Shown piece after piece: positions 11,127 through 40,080 of a stretch of DNA of 64,000 nt. Each line of letters starts with the position of its first letter. Position 1 is the stretch's first letter. The notes beneath the pieces are model-generated. The model ran no database searches, had not been told where the DNA came from, and saw only the letters and a list, made by a program, of their open reading frames with translations. The DNA comes from Lucifuga dentata (Eukaryota > Chordata > Actinopteri > Ophidiiformes > Bythitidae). Location of the stretch: assembly GCA_014773175.1 (NCBI GenBank), contig VXCM01001289.1:1-64000 (forward strand). Direction: 5' to 3'. A program made the position numbers and the translations under genes.

Positions 11127-14100
11127 TAGACACATACCTTTTTTTCAGGTTTTTATGCCCAATTCCTGCTCCAGCATGTTGCAGGTTGCTAACACACACT
11201 TTTCTGTCTGTGTCCACATCCAACACAGGCTGCCTTTTGCTCCCTTATGCCACCGCACCGTGTCCGACACCATCAGTTCATGCCAGATATCTCCTGTCAC
11301 CCCGAGGCATGCTCCAAATCGCATAGTGCCACGGTCAGTCAGCAGGCCGAGACAGCTGCTGGGTAAAGTTACACCACGTTCGTCAGGGGGTTGCAAGCGG
11401 CTGTTGTTGCCGGGGAACTTGTAATCTCTCCCGCGTATAGTTATCATTGGATGCTTTTTTTATGTTTTTGTTTTCATTCCATAATCGTTGGCGTGGCAGC
11501 GGAGCATCAGTTCTCATGAGGGGTTTAGACGTCCTGTGCATTCTGCAGCGACTTGCCCGTGCAAATGCGCGTTTGAGACTATTAAACCTGCGAAAAAACC
11601 GGGATGTGGCAGCAGCACAGAGCAGCATCTATGGTTAACATGAAGCCGTGCCCCCACAGACCTCACCTTTGCCATCTGCTCGCTCGCTCGCTGCCCCTCC
11701 TCCACCCTTCCCCACGCTCAAGTTTGCCCACACATGTTTTCAGTTCCGCCTCCATTTGCTGGGGAAGCAGTGATAGGAAAACCTGTTGTGTTGTTATTGC
11801 AGAGGCCTGGCGCTGCAGAGATGGAAGTTATCTCGGGCCCCTGGAGAAGGCTTGGGAACATGGTGGAGGCCACTGGGCTGATAGAAACCAGGCCTGCCCC
11901 AGATAAGAATTCACTGACATTCACACAAACCCACAGGCACTCATGCTATGTGTTACACCGACACATGCGTGTACTCACATATGTTTTCGAGGAGACGCAC
12001 ACATTAACACGAGCATGCATGTATTCGTTGGCTGCGTTCCTGAGAAGAAAACATGCATACATTCACACCCACTTCTGTCCCTACAAAAACACTTCCACTT
12101 CCTGGCATTAAAGAAGGATCACCGCAAGACGCAAGAAAGACTCTGCAGCACCTTGCCCTTCGGCCTCTGCTCTGACCCTCATCTATCACACACATGCGTG
12201 TTTTTCTTAAGGTAAAACTACATCGGGGAGTTATTCTGCACCAATTTGAAGCGCTATCCATCAAAATTTGGTCATGGGGCGGGTGTAGCCTTCAAACATA
12301 CTCCAGAGTCTTAAAGAAGTCAAGCTGTCACATCCACTTTTGCTCTCTGCAAAGTCTGAATGTCTTGCAGTGGCTGCAAAAACAGCAGGCTGTCGTTCCT
12401 CTGAAACACAGCTCACAATATAGTCTCATAGTGGAAGTGATAAGTGTCATTTGCCGCCAAAAATGATATTAGAAGCAGATTAAGCTCTCAGTTTGATGTA
12501 TGCCCCGCTTCCTTAATCTTCATTGGTCTTCTCCTGGGGGGGNGGGGGGGGGGGAGGCGTGTCTTGGTGGCAGCAGCCTGATTGGTTATGCAACAATGAT
12601 GCAAGTATGTTCTCATTAGTTTGCCTGGGAAGCTTGAAGACTCATCTTTGCTGACAGCACCCTGCGCAGTGCTCCCTTCTCTTTCCCTCTTCCTGTCTTT
12701 CTATATCCGTCTACATTTGAGGAGGTAGATGAGGAGCTAGATGTGCAGCAGAGAGGAGCACAACCAGGCAGGGGGCTCTTCATTAATCCTCACAACGTGC
12801 TCTCAGTCTCACACACACCCACACACATACACACACTGGCATACCATGCATAATTTTAGTGAGAGCAGTGACAAATGGCCAGAAAAACTACACAATCCCC
12901 CCCAAAAAATGCAGAATTAAGAGAAATCTGAATTTAGTTTAACGTTTTATTTTATATGAGATAATGTATTGATTAATATCATTCCTTCTTAATCCTGTAT
13001 GTGGTCCTCCAGCAAGGAGGAAAGTTGACCTAACAATATTAGTTCTGTTGAAAAAGAATCAGAAAGCTACTCTCTCAGATCTCAGATGTCCTGGTTTTTT
13101 TTTTTTTTTTTTTTTTTGTTTTTTTGTTTTTTTGGGGGGGTGGGGGCTTATGTATGTGTCTTACTCCTGTAAAAAATGTGTAATATCCTGTCAGTTTGTT
13201 GTGATAGTTGATAAACTATTGTTAGGTAAAATGAGGTTAAAGTAGCTAGCATTTGCGCTTTTGCCAAGAAAATGCGCAGTTTATTTCTTCAATTTTAGAT
13301 GCATATGCTCAAATTGTTGATAGCTTGAATGTGTGTGAGATTATACGTGTACTCTCATTTTTGTGGAAATCAGATGAATGTGGATTGCAGTTTGTTTGTG
13401 TTGGTGTATTCTTGATTGGTGACAAGTGCTGGTTGAGCAGGACTTTGAACTTTGAACCTATGTACTGTATGATGTGGATGCAGTCTGCAAGAAATAAAGC
13501 CAAAATCCACTTCTAACGCTACGACAGGAATCGTCTTGAATAAATGATTTAGGGGTGAAAAGTAAATTCGGGTCAGATGGGTTTTGGTGTTAGCTTTCAC
13601 CGGCTGAGAGATGATTGGTGTTTCAGTCAAGAGAAAGAGTAAAAGTGATTGAAGAAGGAGGGGAAAGAGTGCGAGGATGTGAGTTGTAGAGAGCTTTAAG
13701 TGGAGGAAAATGCCAGACTCAGTAATGGGTACAGGTAGGAATAAGAGGGAGAAGGTGGAAAGGCTGGATTTAATTACAGTGAATATGGGAGGCGTGAGGC
13801 TCACTGTCTGCTCTCCTGCCCCATGTTAACCTCAACCGGCTCTCCTTCCTGTGCGTGTGTATGTGTGTGCGTCTGTGTGTGTTTTCACTAATGCCTGATT
13901 GCACTACTGCCAAATTCCTCCCCCTCTCCCATCCAGTAACTGTTCACACTATGTTTGAACACAAACACACCCCACTGTCTTTCTCACTCCAGCTGTCAGT
14001 GCGTGTGTGTGCCTGCGTGTGCGTGCATGTGTGTGTGTTCAGGCACAGCAGACCTTCCAGCTCATATTCAGACACTATGTGTGGCTTCGAAGTCGCCAAT

Positions 14101-14403
14101 CGGCATGACGGCAGCGCCGTCCATTTGCAACGGAGAGCTTTTAGAGAATGGCAGGATTTCCCTGTAAGCAAGGAAATAGTCCCATTTCCCTCTTTAGTAA
14201 TTGAAGAGTGCTGACAAAGCATTCCTGTGTATGTGTGTGTAACTTTCCTTTGCTGCTTACCCACATTCCTGACATAGGAAACCTCATATTAAGCTGAATA
14301 TTTAGCAGAAGTCGAGCACTGTGCTTCATTTATGCCTCCTCCGCTTGTTCATTTTTTTTTTAACTGCATGCAAAGTTGCTGCCACATTGGCCTGCATCTC
14401 TTA

Positions 14404-15233
14404 GGCTGGATTTACACAACAAGTCTTGATGCCCAATTCCAATTTTTTTTTCCTATATCCGATTTTTTGTTCAGCGTATTTACATTTTCTTTTTTAAGTG
14501 GCTCATCCGATACCTGTTTTTACACGGCTTTTACCTGCAGCAGCCCAGATGCAGCTGCGCATGCGCACATTTCTGAGACGGATGTAAATGTAATGCTTCA
14601 GTGGATGAAAGAACTGTTTAAAAATATAATAATAATATTTTTTTTTATATAATAATAAAAATAATAATAAACTTTAACATGCAGAGAGAAACACCTGATA
14701 TGTTGTGTGAGCATTTATCTCTCCTATCGGGACATGACCGATAGTTTCTGATCATGGAGGAGAAGCGGGTGGAGTATNTTATCTCTCCTATCGGGACATG
14801 ACCGATAGTTTCTGATCATGGAGGAGAAGCGGGTGGAGTATTGCTGTAATGGCAACTGTCACACTAACACGTCTATTTGACATTTAACACACATCAGCAT
14901 ATCTGATATATGTAGTATGTCCTCCATTTATGTTTACAGAGAGCGATCATCGTATTGATCGCTTATATCGTCCATATGCAGGTAGAACATGACGTCAGAG
15001 TCGGAATGGGAAGGAAATTCCCATCTGTGTATTTAGACAGCAGTTGCATTGGCGGATATCCGATACGTATCCAATTTATTTCCACATATTGAAGTGGCCC
15101 AAATCAGATCTGAGCATATCCGATTTCATGTGGCTTTTTACCATTTACATCTTCAGGAAGCATATCTGATACATGTGCATGTGCGCAAAAAATCGGAATC
15201 AGGTCGCATGTGCGTGCTCGTGTAAATCCAGCC
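14404..15233. mobile_element. PIF/Harbinger-like MITE
   Basis: The element begins GGCTGGATTTACAC and ends GTGTAAATCCAGCC, an exact 14-bp terminal inverted repeat. It is flanked by TTA at 14401-14403 and TTA at 15234-15236, the three-base TWA target duplication typical of PIF/Harbinger transposons. Internal parts repeat the motif ATCCGAT in both orientations. It has no transposase frame. About 64 bp of its apparent 830 bp length are an assembly duplication around the N at 14778. Superfamily assignment rests on TIR plus TSD length only. Confidence 0.75.
14715..14841. other. Assembly artefact: 63-bp duplication around N
   Basis: Positions 14715-14777 and 14779-14841 are identical and separated by a single N at 14778. 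This is best read as two overlapping contig ends placed side by side; the genome probably has one copy. Confidence 0.85.
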
Positions 15234-15835
15234 TTAGAGTTGTGCAAGGCCACATCTATCCCCTAGGCGGTTCCACTGACCATACACTTCATTATTTTAA
15301 GAAGACTTCAGAGCAGGCCTTAATCGAGCTGCCTGTGACATGGTGGTCTGTCTGGTCTATTCTCTTTTGCCGTTTGCTGAATAGAAAGACAAATGGACCT
15401 CAGAATGAGAGAAAGCATGAATGTGTCTCTGTGTTTCTGTATGTTCTTCTACGTATGTTACACATGGCGAGTGTGTGTGTGTGTCCACATAACCTAATAG
15501 AAGCCAGGGCAGCATAGCAGTCTCAGATGGAGTAGGTCTTGACAGTGAAAGACCCTGTCAAAGCCCTGACTCTCTTCCCCTCCATCCCCTCATTTTCCCA
15601 GTTCTCTTACCACTCTGCAGCCAGCCAACCAGCCGGCCTGCTAATGTAGTTAGCTCCCCCTCCCCCCCAATGTCGGTGAAATCTCATTAATATGCCTCAC
15701 AGCTGGGCCCAGTAACCAGTGGGGATGAAAGTAATCAAATCTCAGAGGACTAACCTAGAGCTGAACCTCAAGAAAAGCTCGGCAGCAGCACCGGGTCCAG
15801 ACAGAGTCTCAAGGCTCGATAATCACCGGTGGGCT

Positions 15836-15886
15836 TGTGTGTGTGTGTGTGTGTGTGTGTGTCTGTCTGTCTGTCTGTCTGTCTGT
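15836..15886. repeat. (GT)n-(GTCT)n compound microsatellite
   Basis: A GT run passes directly into about six GTCT units. Confidence 0.93.
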
Positions 15887-16201
15887 GGTCTTTTGGTCTT
15901 GATGCCTTTGAAGTGCTGATGCTAGCCAGTATTGCTGCCCGGGCTGGTTTATCATCAGAATAGATCCCATTTCCATCCCGTGCATATTTGTCCATTTAAG
16001 TCTACTCATGCTGTAATTGCTTATGGACGATGTGGCGTGATGGTGCAGTTTCTCTCTAAGTGCACTTGCGGCTCATGATGTATGCAAAGTGAATCTGAAG
16101 AGCAGCATTACAAACCACTCACACTTGAACTTAATTAAATCACCAGTGCTTTGGCTCTGAGGTGGAGCACACCATGCTACATTAAACTAAGATATCACAC
16201 A

Positions 16202-16203
<2 letters not shown>

Positions 16204-16245
<42 letters not shown>
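16204..16245. repeat. (AC)n microsatellite
   Basis: About 20 AC units after a short imperfect CACACGTAC lead-in. Confidence 0.93.
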
Positions 16246-16247
<2 letters not shown>

Positions 16248-18771
16248 TGCAGCGTTTGTAAGTCTTGTCTGGGAATGTAAATATCAAAGGAGAGATGTAA
16301 GCAAATTAATTCTCGGCTGTACCATGATGGTCATTCAGAATAGCTTTTATGAGGTAAGATCATTGTTAATTCATGGCTAACTCGCAATTTCTTCACATTA
16401 ACCAATGAATTCTAAATGAGCTGTTAGCTACTTGGATTCTTCATTATTATTTTTTTTTGTTTTTTTGTTTTTTTTTTATCATGTTGTTAGGGTCAGTTTA
16501 AACATGCCAGATGCAGCCATAAGTCTAGTTTTTATCTGTAGCAGTGATCAGATGTAACATACACAGGTTTCTTGTTCCGATTTGGTTCTCCTTTAACTAG
16601 TTTTTCTGTTTCAAAGCAACAGTGTCAGTGGTTTTTTGCACCTGACTGCTAGTGCTGTTTATTCCCACTTTGCTCAGACTGGCCTGACGACATGCCAGGC
16701 CGCAGACTTGAATCCAGCCTTGGGTCTGGTTAACAACAATCGCGGCAACCATATGGTTAGACTGGTGTGTGTTTCACCTTCTCACCAAAGCACAATAGAT
16801 TCCTTATCAGTATGTCCTCGCTGTTTTTCATTAAAACGCTATTTTCAGGGCTGCGGGTTCCTGTCCCTGTGTTCCCAAGCAAAATGAGTATTATTGTCTA
16901 TTCACGCTAGCTCAGTCTTGGCTAAAGAAATGATATTCTAGCTGTGGCTTGAGTGTTAGTTACTGTGGTGAGCTTGCAAGCACTGGAGGGGCTATGGTCT
17001 GGAAACTTTGCCAGACACAAACCCAGTGCTAACGTGCAGCGAGGATACTGGGAGAAGCTCTCCAGGCGAGTGTGAGTCAGTTGTTCCAGAGTTTTTTTTT
17101 TTTTTGTTTTTTGTTTTTTGTTTTTAAGGCCGTGGATTGCACAATAGGAAGGCTTGTATGATGGCTGGTGTTGATCAGAGCTTGGATGCAGGCTGGTGTG
17201 GAATAATGCTCAGGCGAGGGCTGGTGAAGGGCTAACTAATGCTGTCTTCTCCGCCAAGCCTTTCTGCCTCTCCCTGTCTCTGTGTCCACAGGCCTGCCAT
17301 TGTTTTACTTCATGCCCCGGTTCGACGAGGCTCCAGAAGCCAGCCATTGTATTTAATTACAGTCACCAGCCCCCTCACAGACTCTAGTCCTCGTGTCCCA
17401 GATTTCCAAGGGTGCTCTCATTGTGTGTGTTCGTGTGTGTCTGTCCACTGAGGCTTTCCCAGTGGCTTTAGGAAAACCCCTACCCTGCAGTACTGCAGGC
17501 ACAGATGATTTTTTTCTAATGAAGTCACTTAAACGGGGATGATTATCTCTGCTCGCATTGTAATCCAGATCTTAAATCACTCCACATTAAAGGGATGGAG
17601 AAGAGGACAAAACCTTGAATAGGATTTAGCTAATGAGAAAATATGCCACGTTATGTAAGGAGTGCTTGTTGTTTGACATGAGCGAGTGACTGCGTGGCCC
17701 AGTGGCAAAGATGGCTGATAACGACACCAATAAAATGACAATAACTCCTCCATCTGGCTTTGTTACTGAATCCCTCCCTTTGATGAAACGCCATCCATTT
17801 TTTTTTTTTTAATCCTGCATTAAAAGAAACTATCAGTTACTGTCATGACTCTTTATTTTTGTTGGAAAATAATACAATTCACATTTATGACCTGACTGCT
17901 CAGCCAACGCGCTCAGAGTTTGGCGCAATAAGGAACAAACTACGCCTCTTTTCCTTAATGCATTCATTCGTTTGCTCTTTTGTATCCACGCCAAGTGGCG
18001 GTGGGCCCGTGTTTTCAAACTAGGCCAGCAGCAAGGCCATGGAGGTCAGCCAGATAACCCCTGTTCACACTAATGACAAGGGCAGGGTTTCCTGCGTTGT
18101 GGCTTTGGTGTGAAAGTAGTGTATGACATCCAGACCCACCAGATGAAGTGTCTTAATATCCCGGGCCTGATCGAATAATGCGGCTCGGCTTTGCAGCGTG
18201 AGCTTTATTGCTGTTTAGCTTAACCGTCCTGTCACCTGACACCCATTTTCATACGCTGCATGTTGTTCTCAGTGGCCAGCTGGCTTTGGGGCAGCTTGAT
18301 TCTAGTGCGCGGTGGTTGTGTTTATTGGTCTGGGGTGTTATTTTTTTTTTTCCCCAGGAAGGCTTGAACATATCTGGGCATCAGGCTGGTTTATTTTTGT
18401 TGTTCTGAATGTAATCTTCCCCTGCACCATCTGCTGCATGCACATAGAGATTGGCAAGCTGAGACCTGTGCACAGACTATAAAAGGAGAGGAAAGCGTGT
18501 ACGATTGTGAGCTAGTGAGAGAGACTGCATCCTCACTTAATGTTCTGCTAAGTTGGGGCACAATTAGCATAATTTGTGTGTGTGTGTGTGTGTGTGTGTT
18601 GTGTCACCTTCCAAACTGAGCAGCGTGTCAGTCTGCGATGCCATCACGTGGCGTGTTCCCAGCTGTACTACATGCTCGCTAACCCGCCAGCTGTTAAATA
18701 TAGATGGCTTATTTACACAGGAGCATCAAGCCGTGGGCGGCCCCAAGCTGCCCTCTATTGAGCTGCTGATG

Positions 18772-18798
18772 AGGATGATGATGATGATGATGATGATG
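18772..18798. repeat. (GAT)n trinucleotide repeat
   Basis: About nine GAT/ATG units, one GAG interruption; not in any recognised exon. Confidence 0.85.
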
Positions 18799-19484
18799 GT
18801 GGGAGCATTTACCTGCATGGAGATCACACAAACGCGCAGAGATTTTACACATTGCATGGAAGGCTGATAATAAAACCGTCATACTTTTTTTGAGACTCGG
18901 CAAAGTGTTGAATGCAGTTGTGTCCAAAGTTGCAATAGAATGATATGCCATGTTGTTTTTTACTTTCTTCATTGATCAGATATTTTCTCAGTTTAATATT
19001 TTTTTTTTTTTTTTTNTTTTTTTTTTTTTTTTATTTCATAAGCAAATGTCTTGTAAGGCTGTTTGTGTCAAGACAGCATTAAATACTGATGTATTTGAGA
19101 CGTTTTATTAAATAGAGAAAATGTTATTCTGGAAAAATGTCTACAAAATACTTGTCTCAGCAAATTATCTGAGGGATAATACACACACACACACACACAC
19201 ACACACGTACGCAGGTTGTAAAGTTACCTGGTAAGCCACAGGCCGCAGGGTGTGGGTCTATGCTGTGGATGTGTTTGTGTTTGATTCAGTGTTTTGCAAC
19301 ACACATGCAGGATATTGAGGTCAAAGTCCAATTCATATTACATAAAAGCAAGAGTCGGTTATTTCCACATCATATCAGGCTACTTTGTTTGTCATGTACA
19401 TTCATAAAATATACAGTAAATAGTACTCAGTATCGTCAGCTCTGTCATCTTCATTCTTGTAGGACGAGACTATATTAAGGGCCT

Positions 19485-19520
<36 letters not shown>

Positions 19521-19707
19521 CGTGCATGCTGTCATAAGAAATGAGAAATGTTTTTAGCATGATTATAAACCAGCTTGTTTCATTGGTGCTCTGATGATCT
19601 GTGGTGTGTGTGTGTGCATGTGTGTGTGCGAGAAAGTGTTTGTTGCTTCTTCACAACGGATCAGAAAAATGCTGGAGTAAGAAACTGTCTTTAAACCTTA
19701 TTCACAC

Positions 19708-19709
<2 letters not shown>

Positions 19710-19764
<55 letters not shown>

Positions 19765-19785
19765 CGGACAGAGACAGAGACAGAG
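19710..19785. repeat. (GT)n-(GA)n compound microsatellite
   Basis: About 22 GT units followed by GA-rich and GACAGA units, ending some 160 bp upstream of the first rara exon in the window. Confidence 0.92.
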
Positions 19786-19916
19786 AATTTTTCTTCCCTG
19801 GACTGGATTTAAGATGTGTGTGTGTGTGTGTGTATACATGAGATCGGTTGTTCATCCCGTCTGATAGCGATTGATGCCGTGTGTCTGTCAATGATCCATT
19901 TGATAGCGTTCACTAA

Positions 19917-35575
<15,659 letters not shown>

Positions 35576-36427
35576 CGGCCCATCCTTTTTTTTTTCTTTT
35601 TTTTTTTATGTTTTGGTTTTGTTTTTTTTTCCTCCCATGTTGCTCTTTCTCTCCTCCTCTGAGGCTCTGAGGAGGACAGGGTGAGGTGGGGGGTGGGGAG
35701 CTTGATCCTGACTGCTGAACACAGGAAACTGGCAGAGCTGACCTCCTCCTCTCCAACGCAGACCCTCACCTCCAACCTCCTGTTCTGCTTCCCCTCACTC
35801 TGGCACATGCTGCTGTGAGGGAGGGCAGGGGGTGGGGGGGGGATGATGCCTCAAAGAGATCAAACCATAAACACTGCTGATATCTCCTCCTTCCACTCCT
35901 GTCCTCTGCTGCTCCTCCCCTTTCCACCATTCTCAAAAAAGACTGAGGAGAAGAAATCTGGATGGGCCAGCGCAGCAATGGAGATCAGTTTGAACCGGAG
36001 CGGAGAGTGTGTGTGGGCGCCATGCAACTGATATACGGACAAAGATACTACAAACACAGACTTAAACACCAGACACTTTTGTTGTACTCCAAGATAGACT
36101 GCAAGCCTGGGACTTGTCGGAGGAACCCCCTCATCAAAGACTCTGGATCTTTTCCTCCTTTTCCAACTTCAAAAAAACAAAACAACAAACAGATTTCGTA
36201 CAAAAGATATATAAATATATATAGAAAAGTTAAGGAACTATTGTTACTGACATGTCCATAATGGAATGCCAGGTTGAAAAATAGGATGTGTTTTCTGAGA
36301 TTAGAAATTGTCGCACTCCTTCACTGTTTGAATCTTTTCATATCCATGAAGAGTATTGCGAGAGACATTTCAGTTCTATCGCATTTGAACATTGTTCTAA
36401 ACAAAGAAGACATTGAAATTTCTCTCA

Positions 36428-36476
<49 letters not shown>

Positions 36477-36561
36477 ATACACACACAAATGTGCACAGAA
36501 AACAAGTCGCAACGAATATCACCTACTATTCCAGGTTGGATTTGTTTTCCTTTTTATTTTT

Positions 36562-36592
<31 letters not shown>

Positions 36593-38060
36593 GGTTCCAG
36601 TAGAATGGAAAAATGATTGTATGAACTTGGTTGTATGATATGGTCACAGGTCCTTTCAAGAAATCAAATTAATGAAGATTCATTATTAAGCTGTATTTTT
36701 AAGTAGCTTTTGAGTTATATAAGCTGTATTCATTTCTTTAAAACTGTGAAGAGTTTTAGGCTTCACCTGATTTTTTTTTTTTTAAGAATACCTTTTATGT
36801 GTTTTGTTTACAGGTTTGTGATTCAAGAAAAGACAGGTTGAGCACATTTTACTGAAGGAAATTCTTCTGTGTTTTGTGTCCTACTAAATGCTGAACAGAC
36901 CCTTAACCAATCACTGTCTGCTCAGAATGTGGCTTTCACAAACAATTTCATTCTTTCCCCCTCACTTTTAAAACGTATTTTACATAGATAACAAAGTAGC
37001 ACTCCAGTTGGGCAAAGCTTTCTGGCCATGTAGCAGGAAAAGATGGTGTTTCTAAGAATGCTGAGCCAAACTCAGCTCAAACTCAAAGACAGTTCAAATG
37101 TGAAGAGTGGTGTACGTACACACTTTATTAAACACAAGTGATTCTCATTAGTCTCTAAATGGATCAGAATTATTTAGCAGTCCGTTTTCTCTGTCAGCAG
37201 TCAGGCAATGAAATTCCTTAATGTGATATTTGTCAAGTACATTCACAAATCTCCCCATGGAACCTGTGGTAGAAATGAAAATGACCTTTGGTGGAATCCA
37301 GACCAAGCTCACACCCTACGACTCACTTTACCAAACGCCTTCATCGCAAACACACATCTCAAGTAGACCATCATTACTGTACACACACAAACCAATGTCT
37401 CAGGAAGAAATCATTTTGTATGCTTGGTCTGTTATTTGTACATGTTCTGTGCTGCAACCCTGACTCTCCTATCACAAATGCACACATACACACACAAACA
37501 CTTCTGCTACTGAGCCCCTGAATTTTTCTTCACACACTTTTGTTAGGCCTGGCAGACCAGGACTTGTGCAGAGAGAGACACTGACCCTGATGCTGACCAG
37601 CAAAATGTTATGACATAGGATGCCAGTGTGGAGTCTCTCTGAGTCGTTTGTGTGTTCTTTTTATTTGTACGGTCAAAGCTGCTTTTGTCATTTAGGACTT
37701 AACGTGTCCAGAACAGCGCACAAGTTTTCCCTCCACAGCTCCTCTGGAATAGCAACAGACACACCGTCAGTCTGAGAAGTATGGAATATGTTGCAATTTT
37801 TGTCAAGATTATCAAGCGACTTTGAAAAAAAAAAAAAAAACACAAAAAAATAAAATAAAAATAAAACCAACATCTAATAATTATTTAATGTGTGTGTGTG
37901 TCATTTTATTCTCTGATACAGAAGTGCAGATGTTATGGGAAAGGCTTTTGTCTTCATTTTCAGCTGGAATTCTTATTTGTAAGGTTGTTGGATCCCCCAT
38001 ATTATATGTAGTACCAATAGCGTAACATTGAAGAAGCTGCTGATGAGACCATCAAATAAA
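35576..38060 (+). other. rara: rara 3' untranslated region (extent inferred)
   Basis: Follows the rara stop without a recognisable new gene. It contains poly-T runs at 35586-35607 and 36557-36592, an (AC)n run at about 36430-36470, and A-rich AATAAA-type strings near 37850. The last good AATAAA before the mki67 promoter is at 38055-38060 and is used here as a tentative 3' end, giving a UTR of about 2.5 kb. Transcript data would be needed to place the real end. Confidence 0.45.
36430..36470. repeat. (AC)n microsatellite in rara 3' region
   Basis: About 20 AC units after CGCGCACAC. Confidence 0.93.
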
Positions 38061-39075
38061 AGGATCCTCATACCTCTTGGCTCCCCCGTACCATTTCAGC
38101 ACTTGTATTTGCTGTATTATCTTAGAATAACTGATTATCCCTACATGTAAAATATCAAGGCAAACAATATGCGTCTCTTCTACTACCTTCTTTCTAAATT
38201 CTTGATCATTGCCAAATATAACATATTGACAAAATTACAATTAAACTTTTGTAAAGGTACCTGCTTCACCACTGCTATATATCAAATATGTCACTGATAA
38301 CCAGAAATGAGAAAATATACTGAAAATTTAAATAACAAAAAAATAATCAGCATTGTCATCAGTCACTCATTGATCAATATTTACGTCATGAGTCGTGCTT
38401 ATACTGGTTGCCTGATCTAAATATGTGTTAAGGTAGCTGGAAAAATAATTTAAAAAACTGGGGGGAAATATTTTTAAAAATACACAATAAATTATTACCA
38501 TAGGCAGACTAGTTGTACTGCTTTTTTTCTCCTTTACTTTCTTTTTTATGTTATCCACAGTGTGATTCCATGAGAAATCTTTTTTTTTTATTGTTACTTT
38601 ATGGCTCATGAAGACACATCTGTTCTTGAATTCAAGCAAAATCAATCACATCTTTTCAGTTCCCTATTATTCATACAGTAGTTGACTGCAGCACTGCCTG
38701 CTGCTCCTCCTCAGCATGTGAATAAAAGATATTACCCGTTGACATTGAAACAAGCTGCAGTGCACAAAAGGTGACATATTAGAAATGGATTATAGATTAA
38801 TCATCTTCTCTATCAAATATTTAGTGATTGATATTTTTGAGCATATACAGTAGTTCCATGCTACAGACTATTGTGATCATATAAATAATGTATCCCTTAT
38901 TGTAAGATATCCTGTAATGTAAAACTATCAATATTCTAACATCTTGGATCAGGCACTTTAAAAAAAAAAAAAAAAGAATAAATAAACGAATAAAATACTG
39001 TATATTTAACTTTTAAATTGTTAGGATGATATACCTTTAATTGAAACACGGAAAAAAAAAACTCATGTACATGCC
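38061..39075. other. Intergenic, rara to mki67
   Basis: AT-rich stretch with several A/T homopolymers (for example 38960-38974) and no frame, RNA gene or repeat family that I can recognise. Confidence 0.5.
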
Positions 39076-39345
39076 ACGCCCTCCTATGTTTTAACCAATC
39101 ACCATCCTTCGCGCGGAATTTCAAATATTTTTCAAGTCACCATCGCTTTACTCCAGTTGGATTGCTCCGCTAAATTCGTAAACAAAATAGTTCCTTTTCT
39201 TTAGTTGCGTTTTACATTTTACTTTAAAAAATAAAATCACCCTAACACTTTGTAACACATAGAGTTACCTATATTTTGTGCCAAATTCCAATTATCGGAT
39301 GATTTTTTGTTTTAATTACTGCGCGTGTGTAATTTGGCGGAGGGA
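39076..39345 (+). promoter_or_regulatory. mki67: Putative mki67 promoter (CCAAT, E2F/CDE, CHR-like)
   Basis: Within 45 bp lie CCAAT at 39095-39099, an E2F-like TTCGCGCGGAA at 39108-39118 and, directly after it, a CHR-like hexamer (TTTGAA on the reverse strand, 39120-39125). A second E2F/CDE-like TTTGGCGG is at 39333-39340. Genes expressed in G2/M, including Ki-67 in mammals, are typically controlled by CCAAT boxes plus CDE/CHR elements bound by NF-Y and DREAM/MuvB. The cluster is about 0.95 kb upstream of the start codon, compatible with a non-coding first exon. Confidence 0.5.
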
Positions 39346-39429
39346 TATTACACCACTTCTCTAGACGACGTGAGAGCGAACATTGTAACATCGATTGTCA
39401 GTCAATTGTCGAGTACGGTGTAGAGGGTT

Positions 39430-39549
39430 TTTTTTCAGGACTTTCCACGATAAGTCTGATATGATAATATAGTAATATTTTTATAAGCCTTACGATAGTT
39501 GACGTTTATGGATTACCAGAATTTGACGTGTCTTTGAACAGTCTTCCAG
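39430..39549 (+). other. mki67: Candidate non-coding exon 1 of mki67
   Basis: A donor CAG|GTAAAA lies at 39549/39550, about 200 bp below the E2F-like sites, and an acceptor TTGTTAG ends at 40072, eight bases before the start codon. Vertebrate MKI67 has its ATG in the second exon, so a short untranslated first exon ending at 39549 fits. The 5' limit given is a guess. Confidence 0.35.
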
Positions 39550-40080
39550 GTAAAAATAAAACCCGAGCAACAATCCGTCAGACCTTCGTTTAGCATATTA
39601 CGCTTAGGCGTTTCATTCATGAACGTTAATTTACGTGTTACTTAATTTTATACATTATGTTACGAACTAACGTTACTTCGAGTTATTTCTAAAGTGTTGT
39701 TTCTGTCGCGATGTTACTTTACACGTGACTGCACGTGGGTACTAGTTAACAAACATTAAATGTACCTTTAATGCTGTGATACAGAATAACAGCCGTATTT
39801 TTTATGCACTGACAACCATGTGGAGGACAACGAAGAATTGAGCTTCAACAAAGTCCAATAAAAAGAGCTAATATTAAATGTTAATATCAGTTGTTAATAT
39901 GTTAGTATCATTCTAAATGCCTAAATACGAGTTAATCAACGTGGTAATGATTGTTTTGTATTCAGTTTGCAGTGTGTTTGTAGTTGGATTCTAAGGTTTC
40001 CTCATTGTAAATTAAATTTTGCTGTGGTACATAGTTCTTTGCGGTCTTGTCAATGATTTTTCCTCTTGTTAGGTACGAGA

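Noticed and set aside
14715..14841. True tandem duplication of 63 bp
   Set aside because: Five other loci show the same N-centred 61-65 bp duplication, so an assembly cause is far more likely.
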